The notes below the pieces were generated by a model that searched no databases, was not told where the DNA came from, and saw only the letters and a list, made by a program, of their open reading frames with translations. From the NCBI GenBank assembly GCA_016786615.1, contig JAEUVX010000002.1, forward strand, positions 434,001-498,000: DNA of 64,000 bases. The letters are read 5' to 3'. This stretch comes from Flavipsychrobacter sp. Lineage in GTDB: Bacteria; Bacteroidota; Bacteroidia; Chitinophagales; Chitinophagaceae. Below, piece by piece: positions 9,100 through 19,363 of this stretch. Position 1 is the stretch's first letter. Each line of letters begins with the position of its first letter. Both the position numbers and the translations under genes were made by a program.

Positions 9100-10119
9100 T
9101 TAGTAAACATATACGCCGTCAGGGTTGTAGGTTCGTTTCAGCGAATCTAAAACTCTGGCGGTATCTGCTTTAGGAACAGATACAGGAATCAGGATATAAT
9201 AAAGGCTTGAATCTTCTGCCTTCAACTCTACCTTGTGACCATAGCTACGCAGGCGATTCAGACGCTTTTCAGCCCTCGCCCGCTCATCATAAGTGTTAAT
9301 AATAACTTTGAAATTCAGCAGCGGCCCTTTATTTACAACAGGTTCTGCAGCCGGTGTTACAGGCTCCTCAACTACCATTGTTTCAGCAGTATCTATCAAT
9401 TGTGTAGTATCTGCAGCAGGCATTGCATTAGGAACGTCCTCAGGCGCAGGTAAGTGTATTTGCTGTTCGGCAGGTGGTTTACTTGCACCACCTCCAAGCT
9501 TCAGTACATTCTTAGCTACATAAAACACACCGCCAATCAAAGCCATTAATATCAAAACAAACAAAATAACCCTGCCCCAGTTCATACCACCTTTTGCTTC
9601 TTCTTCCATCGGTGGATGCTGATATGATGGGGGAGGTGCAGATACAGGTGGTGGTGTGTAAGCAGGTGCTTGTTGTTCATAGTTTGGCTGTGCCTGCATA
9701 GTAGCTGTAGCCCCCGCATTACGGCGTGGCAGGCTCTTTTCTGCAGGTATAGGCGATGGTGTAAGTTGCAATTGTGGTGCTGTAGCAAACTGTAGTTTAC
9801 CATTCACATCATAAAAGCTACCGATAGCGGGTATGGGTACTTCTCTGCCGGCTTGTATATCTGCAGTAGCAATTGCTACGAAATCCTTCAATGCATTGCC
9901 TGCCTTCGAAATGCTGATTTGCTCATTTGTAGCAATGAAGTTTGCTAACGAATCATCAACTGTATTTACAGGTATTACAACTACCTCACTTACGCCCGGT
10001 ATCAGGTTACGGCCATCGTAAGATGCGGGTTTGCGCCTAAGCTCAATATTACCAAGCCCATGTATGTAACATGTTTGGTTTTTGAGTAAGTATAGCCCTA
10101 TGTATTTTGCAATATCCAT
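9100..10119 (-). CDS. HU-CCDC81-like / SPOR-domain inner-membrane protein
   Basis: A 339-residue protein with three parts. Residues 1-115 resemble the bacterial HU-CCDC81 domain (FIATNEQISISKAGNALKDF, PAIGSFYDVNGKLQF). A Pro/Gln-rich linker follows, then one membrane helix near residues 183-205 (VILFVLILMALIGGVFYVA). Residues 270-339 form a SPOR domain (FKVIINTYDERARAEKRL, YYILIPVSV), a fold known to bind denuded peptidoglycan glycans. Predicted topology: HU-like part in the cytoplasm, SPOR in the periplasm. It is the last gene of the 17406-to-9100 envelope operon, 42 bp after the beta-barrel gene. A role linking wall and envelope machinery is inference. Confidence 0.85.
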   Translation of the reverse strand: MDIAKYIGLYLLKNQTCYIHGLGNIELRRKPASYDGRNLIPGVSEVVVIPVNTVDDSLANFIATNEQISISKAGNALKDFVAIATADIQAGREVPIPAIGSFYDVNGKLQFATAPQLQLTPSPIPAEKSLPRRNAGATATMQAQPNYEQQAPAYTPPPVSAPPPSYQHPPMEEEAKGGMNWGRVILFVLILMALIGGVFYVAKNVLKLGGGASKPPAEQQIHLPAPEDVPNAMPAADTTQLIDTAETMVVEEPVTPAAEPVVNKGPLLNFKVIINTYDERARAEKRLNRLRSYGHKVELKAEDSSLYYILIPVSVPKADTARVLDSLKRTYNPDGVYVY

Positions 10120-10161
10120 GAATGTCTTCTCCGAAATCGGGTGTAAAATAATTAAATAGGT

Positions 10162-11901
10162 TTAAAATTTAAGTCGCAGCCCTCCGAATATGTTAAACCC
10201 GTATGTTCTATACCCATACCAGCGCTCATATTGATTATTAAATATATTATTTACCCTGGCAAAAGCACTCAATCTGGGGATAAAACTATATTCAGCACCT
10301 GCACCTAAATCAAAAACTGTTGGCAATTTAATGCTGCGATTAGCTTTATCTACCGCATACATACCGTCTAATACCGATAAATAGCCCGTAATAAGGAGTT
10401 TTGGCATCGGTCTTATCATCACATCCGCATTCAGCTTCAGCGATGGCTCATGCCATGCATACCTGTTAATATCAGCATCATAAGTTGTGTAGATAATACT
10501 TCCGCCAACAGATAGCGTTTGTCCTACAGTATAACGCAATCCCCCTTGTAACGATACTGCATTAACGCCATCATAGTTAACCATGAAATACTTATTATCA
10601 AATGCAGTATCGTTAATGAATAAAGGCATATTATCATACTGCCAATAAGATACCCTTCCGCTGACTGTTATATGCTTGCCGATATTGGTCTGCAGGCTAC
10701 CATATATTTCATCACTATGGGTTTGATTAATCGTTCTTATCGGTTGCGTATATGGATTGATAGCAGCCAATTCTTCAAACCTATTTTGCCTTAACCTTCC
10801 CGTCCATCCGGCAACTATCATAAATTGAGATGACCTGATGAGGTTATAACTGACACGTATATCCGGTAGCAAATAACTATTTCCACCCAATCCCCATGTA
10901 GGGCTTAATGCTGCATAAACACTAAACAAGCCTTTCTTATACTCCACTGACGGACTTAGCTGGAATATATTATTGCCTTTGCTTAATGCCCCCATCGATG
11001 TTGCAGCCTGCGATACCATCCCATTTACAGCCAATCCCAATTGCAAAGTTGTATCAATTGTGTACCGGAAAGGCAATCTTACATCCAACTGATACTCTGA
11101 TAAACTGATATTCGGAGTAGAGCCATTATTTAATCCATACCTTCTGCCATTGATATACGGATGGTAACTTAACCGTTGTTCTTCCCTATTTGCTGCATCT
11201 ATTGTAATGTTCAGGGCTGTATAGTTTAATGCTACCTGGCTTGCAGTGTAGTTATACACTTGATTATCGTAGCCATAGAGATTAAACTTATTGTAATCAA
11301 CCCCTAACCCTGCATGCCATATCAGGTTTTCACCTTTATAAATACCATCTCCATTAAATCCGCTCATCGACGATTTTTGGTGCAATAAACTTCCTGACTG
11401 TGATAAATGCCTCACATTAAACAGTGTATAATAATTCCTTCCTTTCAATCCTGCAAAACCGGCATCAAGGAATAAAGTTGATAAATTCCCTCCGCCAAGT
11501 TTCACATAGTTGAGAAACTGTTCTTTCAGCGTATCCTTACCAAGTGCTAACGGGCGCAGCGGAGTAGCATTATATGTATAATACAGGCTCTGTGCCGGCA
11601 CATCATAATTCATTGGCAGAATAGCCGTATCTACAGGTGGCAAATCTGCTGCGGCTTCCGGTTTGGTTGCCTGCTTCACTTCCGGTTTATACGACTGTAC
11701 AATTTCAATAGTTGCTGCTTTCAAATCTACGCTATCTTTCACCTTCACTTTTACAGTCTGTTTCGGTGCAGGCTTCTTTACAGTTTTTTTATTTACTGAA
11801 GTTTTTGCAGGCTTCTTGCTATCTTTCTTCTTTCGCTGCGCATCTGCGGCAAACGTCAGCGTCAGCATCAATATCAGTATGTATGTTATTCTTAATTTCA
11901 T
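10162..11901 (-). CDS. Plug-less TonB-receptor-like outer-membrane beta-barrel
   Basis: Predicted outer-membrane barrel of about 579 residues. After a signal peptide (LRITYILILMLTLTFAADAQ) comes a very basic periplasmic tail, residues 25-65, rich in Lys, Pro and Val. Then follow a conserved-looking block (EIVQSYKPEVKQATK), no plug domain, and about 430 residues of alternating amphipathic beta-strands ending in FNIFGGLRLKF with the C-terminal aromatic typical of Bam substrates. ATG 11901 gives a normal signal peptide; a GTG at 11910 would add three residues. It sits 14 bp after the TPR gene. Barrels of this type paired with a large TPR protein recur in Bacteroidota as I recall; function unknown. 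Confidence 0.8.
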   Translation of the reverse strand: MKLRITYILILMLTLTFAADAQRKKKDSKKPAKTSVNKKTVKKPAPKQTVKVKVKDSVDLKAATIEIVQSYKPEVKQATKPEAAADLPPVDTAILPMNYDVPAQSLYYTYNATPLRPLALGKDTLKEQFLNYVKLGGGNLSTLFLDAGFAGLKGRNYYTLFNVRHLSQSGSLLHQKSSMSGFNGDGIYKGENLIWHAGLGVDYNKFNLYGYDNQVYNYTASQVALNYTALNITIDAANREEQRLSYHPYINGRRYGLNNGSTPNISLSEYQLDVRLPFRYTIDTTLQLGLAVNGMVSQAATSMGALSKGNNIFQLSPSVEYKKGLFSVYAALSPTWGLGGNSYLLPDIRVSYNLIRSSQFMIVAGWTGRLRQNRFEELAAINPYTQPIRTINQTHSDEIYGSLQTNIGKHITVSGRVSYWQYDNMPLFINDTAFDNKYFMVNYDGVNAVSLQGGLRYTVGQTLSVGGSIIYTTYDADINRYAWHEPSLKLNADVMIRPMPKLLITGYLSVLDGMYAVDKANRSIKLPTVFDLGAGAEYSFIPRLSAFARVNNIFNNQYERWYGYRTYGFNIFGGLRLKF

Positions 11902-11915
11902 GTTACGCACTGTTA

Positions 11916-14900
11916 TTAGTCTTGCTTCAGTTTACCTTTCTTTATTTCGTTGGTCTTTGCATCTTCCAGTTTCTTTACCGCTTCATCTTTCAATACAGGC
12001 ACTTTTGCATTCTTTACAATGCTTTGCAGTAATGCTTTTGCATTAAAATAGTCTTCCTGTTTCATCAACACATCTGCAATTAACAGGTAAGATTTTAATG
12101 TTATCACATCATTCCCCCCAGCCAGCTTTACAGCCTTGCCTGCAAATTCTTCCGCTTCTTTCAGTTTGTTATTTCTGAATAGCGATTCTGCCTTATAATA
12201 ACTTGCCTCTGCTGCGATAATAGATTTTTTATTATTCGTCAGTTTATCAAACAATACATAAGCTTCATCATGCCTGCCTGCTTCGTACAATGATTTTGCT
12301 TTGATGTATGCACCTTCTGTCATTACTGCCTCATCTATATCTGGCATCGTCAGCAATGTATCTGCATACACAGCAGCTTCGCTGTACTTTTTCTGATGAT
12401 AACCCGTACGCATCATACCGGTATATGCTTCCTGAAGGTTTTCTTTACCCATTGCATAATTGCGCAACATTCCATAATACCTGAAGGCTGCTTCATTGTT
12501 ATTGCTGAGCGCTGCGATAGTTGCTGCTTTCAAAGCACTTCTTTCCGCAAAATCACTCCACCCTTTTTGCAACACCGCATCATACCCGCTAAGGGCCTCT
12601 TTCATTTCGTTAAGCTGGTAATGTGCTTCAGCTTTATAGTAATTCGCTTTTACAGAGAATACTCCCTCGGGATATTGTCTCAGGTATTCACTTAACGACT
12701 GCTTTGCTTTCATCCAGTTACCGGATGCATACTGGGCTTCAGCTGCACTATAGTAGGTAGAATCCAATGTATTGTCATCCGTCAGGCGTATGTTATTGTC
12801 TTTTAATAATTGTGCAAATGCCTGTGGCTGATTATTTTCTATATACAGGCTACGCAATGCATCTAATGCAGCAGTTCTTTCTTCAGCCGCAGGATATGTA
12901 ATTACAATCCTTTTATATGCTTCAATTGCTTTCTCATTTGCATTTAGCTGTTGATAGCAAAAGCCTGTTTTCATTAACGCCTTGGCTGCAAACCTGTTAT
13001 TATCGCCCGTAGCCAGTGGCGCTAACGTAGTTATCGCTTGCTGGTATTTATCCCCTTCTATTTGCACTAATGCCAGTTCATAGCGGGCGTCATCGGCATA
13101 TTTCGATGCAGGCTTCGCGTTCATCAACCCCTGCATCATAACAGATTTTTCAGAATGCTTACCCAATACGCCATACACAATCCCTTTTTGATAACGGGCA
13201 TAATCAGCATCTGCACCATTTGCAGCAATTACTTTTTCATATAATGATATGGCTTTCAGGTAACCCTTTTGCATAAATACAGCATCCGCCTCTCGCAATA
13301 CAGCATCCATTACCGCATTACTGTTGCCTGCCTTCATCTGTGCCTGATTGAAATACCACTGTGCCGCTTCAAAATCCTTCAGTTCCATGGAAGCATAACC
13401 CATATTGGTGTATGCGTTCTGCAAAGTTGCATTTGGCGCTATAATTTCTGCTTTGTTTGTTGCAGTTGCTTTTTCTGCAAAACGTTCTGTATAACTTATT
13501 ACATCTGTAAACCTTCTTGTTTTATACGCCAACTCCCCCTTCCAGAAGTTTGAGGCTTGCTCATATTTTTCATCAGGTGTATACTGCAATGAAATAGATA
13601 ACAGGCTATCCGCAAAAGCTATATTGCCTGTCTGCAATTGCAGCATAGCATAGCCATAGGCAACTTTTTGTTGTACCATACGGTAGGCCGCATCCTTATT
13701 GTGTACTTCGCTCAAGGCATTATAAGCAGCTTCATAATTATTTGTCTTAATCAGCAGGTCCGACAACATTGTTTTTGCTTCATCCTTATATGCAGAAGAT
13801 GGGAATGATGTTAGCAAATCATTTATTCGGCTCAGCGCTTCATCATTGTAGCCCATTGCATAAGATAGTTTTGCAGCCAGCAACAAAGCTGCTTCTCTTT
13901 GTGCAGGATTAAACTGCATATCAGCACAAATCGTAAATGCATTACGTGCACTTTTATTATCATTAATCTTCAGATAGCAATCGCCTAATAGGTACATCGC
14001 CGTTTGCGCTAAAGAATCGCGCGTATCACTTAGCTGAGAAAACTTGTCAATTGCTTTTTGCCAATCCTGCACGTTATAATAGCTGTATGCCATCTCATAC
14101 AAATCCTCTTTCCTTATCCTGTCTGCATTTTCGTAATAATGTTCGAAATAAGGTAGCGCTGCCTTGTACTGTTTTTCTTCAAACAATACCTGTGCTGCCA
14201 GCAAGTGCAGCTCATTATCATAAAACGATTTCTCCGGAGAAGCAATCAGCCGTTTTGCCTCTTGTAATGCTTTGGTTTTATTACCTGTGAAGTAGTATAT
14301 CTCTGCTATATAGTACGGTACAATAATTTTATAATCCTTGTCATTTGCTATCCGTTCAAAAGATTGTAACGCATCCTCATAGTTATTTCTGTTATACGCC
14401 AGCAACCCATAGTAGTAATTACCCGCCAGATAGTATTTCCCCTCCAGTTCTTTTATAGACTGAAACAGTTCAGCAGCTTTTTCAAACTGTTTTACATTAA
14501 AATAGCAATATGCCAGCTCAAATTTAGCATCGGCTATTTCTTTATTACTCAGGTTGGCAATGCCTGCCAACTCATAATATGCTATAGCACTCACCAATTG
14601 GTTATGCCTGAAATAATACTGTGCTATCGCAAAAGCAGTCCTTTGCTTATATACGGGGTTTGATGTTTTGTTAAGATACGCAACCGCCATTGCATCACAA
14701 CCTTGCACATCGGTCTGCAATGCTGATATCGTAGTATAATACCCCGCTTTGTCGGTTGCATCTGTATTAACAACATGTTGGCTGTTTGCGGTCAGGTTCA
14801 GGTAATTGGCAGCAGATTGTGCTGCATTAGCATAAAAGCCGTTTTTAAACTGACTTTGTGCAAGCTGCAACCAATTATCCGGGCTGGTATTGACAGTGTG

Positions 14901-14987
14901 TAATTGTGCCGAAGCCTGATGGCTCAGCAGCGACACTGCTAAACACACCAGGCTTCGTTTATATAACTGTTCCTTTATTTTTATCAT
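11916..14987 (-). CDS. Large periplasmic tetratricopeptide-repeat protein
   Basis: A 1023-residue exported protein: signal peptide ending near HQASAQ, then helical TPR-like repeats almost to the C-terminus (for example AKFELAYCYFNVKQFEKAAELF, YEMAYSYYNVQDWQKAI, ARYELALVQIEGDKYQQAI). The pattern A-x-Y-x-L-A/G with aromatic partners recurs roughly every 35 residues. No enzyme motif is visible, so it is probably a scaffold in the periplasm. It is 13 bp after the TonB-dependent receptor gene and 14 bp before the barrel gene, so the three should be co-transcribed and may form one envelope complex; that is inference from gene order. Confidence 0.85.
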   Translation of the reverse strand: MIKIKEQLYKRSLVCLAVSLLSHQASAQLHTVNTSPDNWLQLAQSQFKNGFYANAAQSAANYLNLTANSQHVVNTDATDKAGYYTTISALQTDVQGCDAMAVAYLNKTSNPVYKQRTAFAIAQYYFRHNQLVSAIAYYELAGIANLSNKEIADAKFELAYCYFNVKQFEKAAELFQSIKELEGKYYLAGNYYYGLLAYNRNNYEDALQSFERIANDKDYKIIVPYYIAEIYYFTGNKTKALQEAKRLIASPEKSFYDNELHLLAAQVLFEEKQYKAALPYFEHYYENADRIRKEDLYEMAYSYYNVQDWQKAIDKFSQLSDTRDSLAQTAMYLLGDCYLKINDNKSARNAFTICADMQFNPAQREAALLLAAKLSYAMGYNDEALSRINDLLTSFPSSAYKDEAKTMLSDLLIKTNNYEAAYNALSEVHNKDAAYRMVQQKVAYGYAMLQLQTGNIAFADSLLSISLQYTPDEKYEQASNFWKGELAYKTRRFTDVISYTERFAEKATATNKAEIIAPNATLQNAYTNMGYASMELKDFEAAQWYFNQAQMKAGNSNAVMDAVLREADAVFMQKGYLKAISLYEKVIAANGADADYARYQKGIVYGVLGKHSEKSVMMQGLMNAKPASKYADDARYELALVQIEGDKYQQAITTLAPLATGDNNRFAAKALMKTGFCYQQLNANEKAIEAYKRIVITYPAAEERTAALDALRSLYIENNQPQAFAQLLKDNNIRLTDDNTLDSTYYSAAEAQYASGNWMKAKQSLSEYLRQYPEGVFSVKANYYKAEAHYQLNEMKEALSGYDAVLQKGWSDFAERSALKAATIAALSNNNEAAFRYYGMLRNYAMGKENLQEAYTGMMRTGYHQKKYSEAAVYADTLLTMPDIDEAVMTEGAYIKAKSLYEAGRHDEAYVLFDKLTNNKKSIIAAEASYYKAESLFRNNKLKEAEEFAGKAVKLAGGNDVITLKSYLLIADVLMKQEDYFNAKALLQSIVKNAKVPVLKDEAVKKLEDAKTNEIKKGKLKQD

Positions 14988-15000
14988 TCAATAGTTTGCA

Positions 15001-17406
15001 TTAAAAATTCCATGTCACATTCAGACTTGGGAATACCGGCAATTGATAAACACGGATATTGTCATTCCTGTCTATGTAGAATATATTGTTCCTGTTATAA
15101 ACGTTCGTAATACTCAACATTGTCTCTATATTAGAATGCTTAGCGATATCGAAACGCTTTTTAACCGACAAATCCAACCTGTGATAAGCTGAGAGCCTTC
15201 CGCCATTAATATCGCTTGCATACAACAACCCCGGAGTACCTCCGTTTTGCTGATTGATATTAGTACCTATACTGTTTGCAGTTGGGCTGAGGTTTTCATA
15301 AAACCCTTGTGTTTGTGTAAACGGAAAAGGTGAGCCATAGTTGAATCTGGTAGATATTTCGATGTCACGTTTTTTACCAAGTGTATATGATGCAAGCAAG
15401 TTTAAGTTAAACCTCCTGTCGAATGGTGGTGAGTATGATTGTTTTACTACTTCATACTGAAACTGGTATGATGGTGGCGGAGCATATACTTTATTATTCA
15501 CCAGCACCAACGTTTCGTAAGTCACTTGCTGATAAGATGCAGCACCCCATAAGTACCAACGTTTTCTGTTATACTTAGCAGATAAGTCCACACCATACGC
15601 AATACCATTACCTGCAATAAAGTCTGGGTCAGAGTTTGATATTTTTATACGGCTTAGTTCAATGTTCTGAGTAAAGTTCTTGTACCATGGTTCAAGGTTG
15701 AATTCTACATTCCTTACATCTACTTCCAAACCTCCTACTACATGATATGCAGTTTGTAAATTGTTGTTTACTGTTTGTTGGTCTGTATTTTGTATTTGCT
15801 GGTCAGGGCTCAGCAGGAAGCCTGAGAAAAAGTTCACGATATCCCTGTCGCTCTTTGTACTTATTATGTTTTGTGAATATAACCCTGCAGCTGCTTTTAC
15901 CCTTACTGTACTGCTTACATTATATTTCAAGCCAATGCGCGGTTCAGGAGAAAACTTGCTGATTGCAGAATAATACTGTACCCTGAAGCCTGGTTCAAAA
16001 ACAAGTTTTTCACCGAAGTTCTTCCTGAACATCATATACAATGCAGCCAATGTATTCCTCCTGTCCAACGTCACTTTATTGCCTAATACATCTTTATAAT
16101 CCAGCGTAGTGTGGAAACCACTCACCTCTACCCCGTACCTAAACTGACTGTAACCGGGTAAGAAATATGTAAAGTCGATTGCTCCTTCAAATCCATCAAT
16201 ACCACTTGTCTTTGGCACTATCGGCAGTTCATTAAAGTTTGTATAATCAATTGTATATTTTGAATAGGCAAATCGTCCGTTGATAAGTGCCGAGCTGCTA
16301 CCCGGTGTTACAACAAACGTTGCACCTGCTCCTCTTGCTTTCCAGTGAAAATCTGCATTTGCGCTATCAGTTTTGGGTTTGAATACAGATGCTTTATCAT
16401 CAAAGCTGAAACCAAACAAGTTCAGCTTACTACCGTTATCGCCGTTAAATGTAACCTTACCATACAAATCGGTAAAACTATATGGTAACCCACTGTTGAA
16501 TGGTTCTCCAAAACTTCCGTATATAGACTTTGATGTTTTATCGAGGTAGCTATGCTTCATTGAAAACAGGAAAGTTGTAGATGACCCACCTTCTTTTTTA
16601 GCTTTCATAAGTGGCCCTTCCAGCATTGCACGAGCCATTATTGGTGATGCAGACAATTTACCCGATAGACGGTTTTTATTACCATCTTTTGTACGCACAT
16701 CAAGTATCGCAGATGTACGATTGCCATATTGTGCATTGAAACCTGCAGTTTGCACTTCAACATTACGAATGGCGTCTGTTTCAAAAACTGAATACAACCC
16801 GATAGAGTGAAACGGATTATATACCGTAATACCATCAAGCAATATCCCTGTTTGAGAAGGGGCGCCACCGCGTATATATAATTGCCCACCCTGATCGCCG
16901 GTGAACACTACACCCGGTATTACTTGCAGGTACTGTGCTATGTCCGGTTCACCACCTGCACTTGGCAACAATTTCATTTCTCTTGGCGTTACAGTTGTGC
17001 TGCCGGCATTGATTTGTGTTGCTTTCTCTGTTTTATGTGCAGAAACCTCTACGCTTGCCAACTCTTTACTCTGCAATCCTAAAAACAGCTTTTTCGTTAC
17101 TACTTCGCCTGCCTTAATATTTATTGTAGCCTTTACAGTGTCATACCCTATCAGGCTTGTAAACAAGGTATAGGTACCCGGCTTTACCTGAGTGATGGTA
17201 AAGTAACCATTCACATCCGTTTGCACACCTATTTTAGTACCCAACAACAATACGTTTGTAAATATCACAGGTTCGCCGGTAGCCTTGTCATAAACAAAGC
17301 CTTTAATAATACCTGTTGTTGCTTGTTGTGCATGCATAGGGCCTGCCAGCAATACAAACATCAACAACAAAATGCCTGTCAGTTTCTGCGGAAAATAAGT
17401 TTTCAT
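15001..17406 (-). CDS. TonB-dependent receptor with carboxypeptidase-regulatory-like domain
   Basis: Outer-membrane receptor of 801 residues, predicted to import a ligand using TonB energy. It has a signal peptide (LLLMFVLLAGPMHAQ), an N-terminal Ig-like carboxypeptidase-regulatory domain (residues 30-115, IIKGFVYDKATGEPV), a plug (LPSAGGEPDIAQYLQVIPGV, LYIRGGAPSQTGILLDG) and a 22-strand-type barrel closing with VTWNF. Length fits short, non-SusC receptors; no SusD follows, so polysaccharide uptake of the Sus type is not indicated. It is the first gene of a four-gene operon and has a good promoter at 17464-17494. Ligand unknown. Confidence 0.9.
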   Translation of the reverse strand: MKTYFPQKLTGILLLMFVLLAGPMHAQQATTGIIKGFVYDKATGEPVIFTNVLLLGTKIGVQTDVNGYFTITQVKPGTYTLFTSLIGYDTVKATINIKAGEVVTKKLFLGLQSKELASVEVSAHKTEKATQINAGSTTVTPREMKLLPSAGGEPDIAQYLQVIPGVVFTGDQGGQLYIRGGAPSQTGILLDGITVYNPFHSIGLYSVFETDAIRNVEVQTAGFNAQYGNRTSAILDVRTKDGNKNRLSGKLSASPIMARAMLEGPLMKAKKEGGSSTTFLFSMKHSYLDKTSKSIYGSFGEPFNSGLPYSFTDLYGKVTFNGDNGSKLNLFGFSFDDKASVFKPKTDSANADFHWKARGAGATFVVTPGSSSALINGRFAYSKYTIDYTNFNELPIVPKTSGIDGFEGAIDFTYFLPGYSQFRYGVEVSGFHTTLDYKDVLGNKVTLDRRNTLAALYMMFRKNFGEKLVFEPGFRVQYYSAISKFSPEPRIGLKYNVSSTVRVKAAAGLYSQNIISTKSDRDIVNFFSGFLLSPDQQIQNTDQQTVNNNLQTAYHVVGGLEVDVRNVEFNLEPWYKNFTQNIELSRIKISNSDPDFIAGNGIAYGVDLSAKYNRKRWYLWGAASYQQVTYETLVLVNNKVYAPPPSYQFQYEVVKQSYSPPFDRRFNLNLLASYTLGKKRDIEISTRFNYGSPFPFTQTQGFYENLSPTANSIGTNINQQNGGTPGLLYASDINGGRLSAYHRLDLSVKKRFDIAKHSNIETMLSITNVYNRNNIFYIDRNDNIRVYQLPVFPSLNVTWNF

Positions 17407-17463
17407 TAAATAGCTATTAAAATGCCCTGAAAAATAATCTATTCATTTGTTTTCAGAGGCTTA

Positions 17464-17494
17464 CAAAGATAGGAATTACACTACAGTGACCAAA
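17464..17494 (-). promoter_or_regulatory. Promoter of the TonB receptor-TPR-barrel-SPOR operon
   Basis: On the minus strand TTTG (17494-17491), 19 bp spacer, TATCTTTG (17471-17464), a full match to the Bacteroidota housekeeping promoter. Leader to the start codon is about 50 bases. Confidence 0.65.
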
Positions 17495-17574
17495 AGCGGT
17501 TATTAACACCATCAATTGCAAGTTTTACATAATATCAAAACTTATCATTAATATGTTTTTGTAATATTGTTTTC

Positions 17575-19086
17575 ATGAAGATATTTACCGCATCGCAAAT
17601 AAAAGCTTGTGATGCCTACACTATTTACGCTTCCGGCATCACATCTGCCGATCTTATGGAACGTGCATCTGTAGCATGTACAGAGTGGATTACCGCGAAT
17701 TTTCCAAAGGATACTATTTTCATAGCACTGTGCGGGAGCGGCAATAATGGTGGTGATGGATTGGCAATAACAAGAATGTTGCATAACATGGGTTATGGTG
17801 CTAAAGCATTCCTGCTGAAATTCTCAGATAATTTATCTGAAGACTGTAATGCCAACCTCGAAAAACTGCAGAACATCGATGCTTCACTTATAGAAATAAT
17901 ACTCCCCGGTACTTTTATTACCGATATCCCGCAGAATATCGTGATAATTGATGCAATATTAGGCACAGGATTAAACCGTTCAGTGGAAGGTTGGATTGCA
18001 GATTTCATAACCCACATCAATGCACTGCCCAACAAAAAGGTATCAATAGATATACCAAGCGGCATGCCAGCAGATAACATTCCCAACAACGAAACGGAAA
18101 TCTTAACGGCTGATTTTACACTTAGTTTCCAGTTATTTAAACGGTCTTTTCTACACCCTGAAACTGGCAAGTTTGCCGGTAAGATAGAACTGCTTGATAT
18201 TGATTTGCATCCTACATTTATCAGTTCCACACATACCAATTACCAGACTATTGATACCGAAAAGATTACAAGCATATACAAACCCCGCTCTCCATTTACC
18301 CACAAGGGAGATTATGGTAATGCTTTATTAGTTGGCGGCAGTATTGGTATGATGGGGGCTATAGTACTAACTACTAAAGCTGCATTACGTGCCGGTGCAG
18401 GTAAAGTAAAAGCCTTATTACCACAAATAGGCTACAATATTATTCAGACTGCAATACCGGAGGCAATGTGTGCCGTAAGTGGTGAAAATCATATATCTAA
18501 GATTGCCGGATGGAGTGAAACAGACAGTATTGGCATAGGTCCGGGATTAGGGATGCACGAATACACAATCCGCGCTTTTACAGATTTTATAGAAGCTGTG
18601 AAGCAGCCTGTAGTTATAGATGCAGATGCCCTTAATATTCTTGGTAAACACCCCGAATTAATACATAAAGTACCTGCGGGCAGCATTTTAACGCCTCATT
18701 CTAAAGAATATGAAAGGCTTTTTGGCAAAAGCGTGAATAGCATGCAACAACTGGAGCATGCACGCACACAAGCCATGCGCCATAATATATATATTGTACT
18801 GAAAGGGCATCATACAGCCATTGTTACACCCGAAGGTGAATGCTGGTATTGTACAGATGGCAATGCTGGTATGGCTACAGGTGGCAGCGGAGATGTGCTT
18901 ACAGGCATCATTACCGGGCTGCTGGCGCAGGGCTACGATAGCTATGCCGCTTCAATACTTGGCGTCTATATCCATGCAAAAGCCGGAGACTTTGCAGCAC
19001 AAAATAATGGCTTGGAAGGGATGATTGCCGGTGATATTATCAATAATATCGGCAGGGTATGGAAAGAGATTGAAAGTTTTTTATAA
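17575..19086 (+). CDS. nnr: Bifunctional NAD(P)H-hydrate epimerase / dehydratase
   Basis: Repairs hydrated NADH and NADPH. The N-terminal half (residues 1-215) is the YjeF_N epimerase domain, with CGSGNNGGDGLAITRML and the DAILGTGLNR loop. The C-terminal half (225-503) is the ribokinase-like dehydratase with HKGDYGNALLVGGS, LTPHSKEYERL and the catalytic loop ATGGSGDVLTGIITGLLAQG. At 503 residues it matches the usual fused form. ATG 17575 is well placed before IFTASQIKACD. A small lipoprotein gene follows 22 bp later. The divergent neighbour is the TonB receptor operon. Confidence 0.96.
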   Translation: MKIFTASQIKACDAYTIYASGITSADLMERASVACTEWITANFPKDTIFIALCGSGNNGGDGLAITRMLHNMGYGAKAFLLKFSDNLSEDCNANLEKLQNIDASLIEIILPGTFITDIPQNIVIIDAILGTGLNRSVEGWIADFITHINALPNKKVSIDIPSGMPADNIPNNETEILTADFTLSFQLFKRSFLHPETGKFAGKIELLDIDLHPTFISSTHTNYQTIDTEKITSIYKPRSPFTHKGDYGNALLVGGSIGMMGAIVLTTKAALRAGAGKVKALLPQIGYNIIQTAIPEAMCAVSGENHISKIAGWSETDSIGIGPGLGMHEYTIRAFTDFIEAVKQPVVIDADALNILGKHPELIHKVPAGSILTPHSKEYERLFGKSVNSMQQLEHARTQAMRHNIYIVLKGHHTAIVTPEGECWYCTDGNAGMATGGSGDVLTGIITGLLAQGYDSYAASILGVYIHAKAGDFAAQNNGLEGMIAGDIINNIGRVWKEIESFL

Positions 19087-19108
19087 ATTTATGCAAACAC
19101 TGAATAAG

Positions 19109-19357
19109 ATGAAATACGCCCTTCTGATATTAGCAGGCTTCTTTACACTTTCTGTATATTCTTCTTGCAAAAAAGAATATACATGCAGATGCATTCACAT
19201 CGTTAAGTCAACCGATACGCTGACAAATGTACTGGAACATACGTCTCAGAAACAAGCTGAAAGACAGTGCAAAAGTGGCAATGGCCAAATCAGCTCTTAC
19301 TACAATTGCGAACTGATTGGCAGTGGTGTATCTACAAAAAAGGCAACTACTAAATAA
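19109..19357 (+). CDS. Small cysteine-containing lipoprotein, unknown function
   Basis: An 82-residue protein. ATG 19109 gives a signal sequence (KYALLILAGFFTLSVYSSC) whose Cys at residue 21 could be the lipidated residue, although the lipobox (VYSSC) is not ideal. Four further Cys (CRC, QC, NC) lie in the short mature part, suggesting disulfides. Alternative starts at 19091 and 19025 would spoil the signal peptide; the latter overlaps nnr. It is probably read with nnr. I do not recognise the family, though short KEYTC-type lipoproteins are common in Chitinophagaceae. Confidence 0.6.
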   Translation: MKYALLILAGFFTLSVYSSCKKEYTCRCIHIVKSTDTLTNVLEHTSQKQAERQCKSGNGQISSYYNCELIGSGVSTKKATTK

Positions 19358-19363
19358 CGAAAG

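Noticed and set aside
15001..17406. SusC of a polysaccharide-utilisation locus
   Set aside because: The receptor is short for SusC and no SusD or glycoside hydrolase gene follows.
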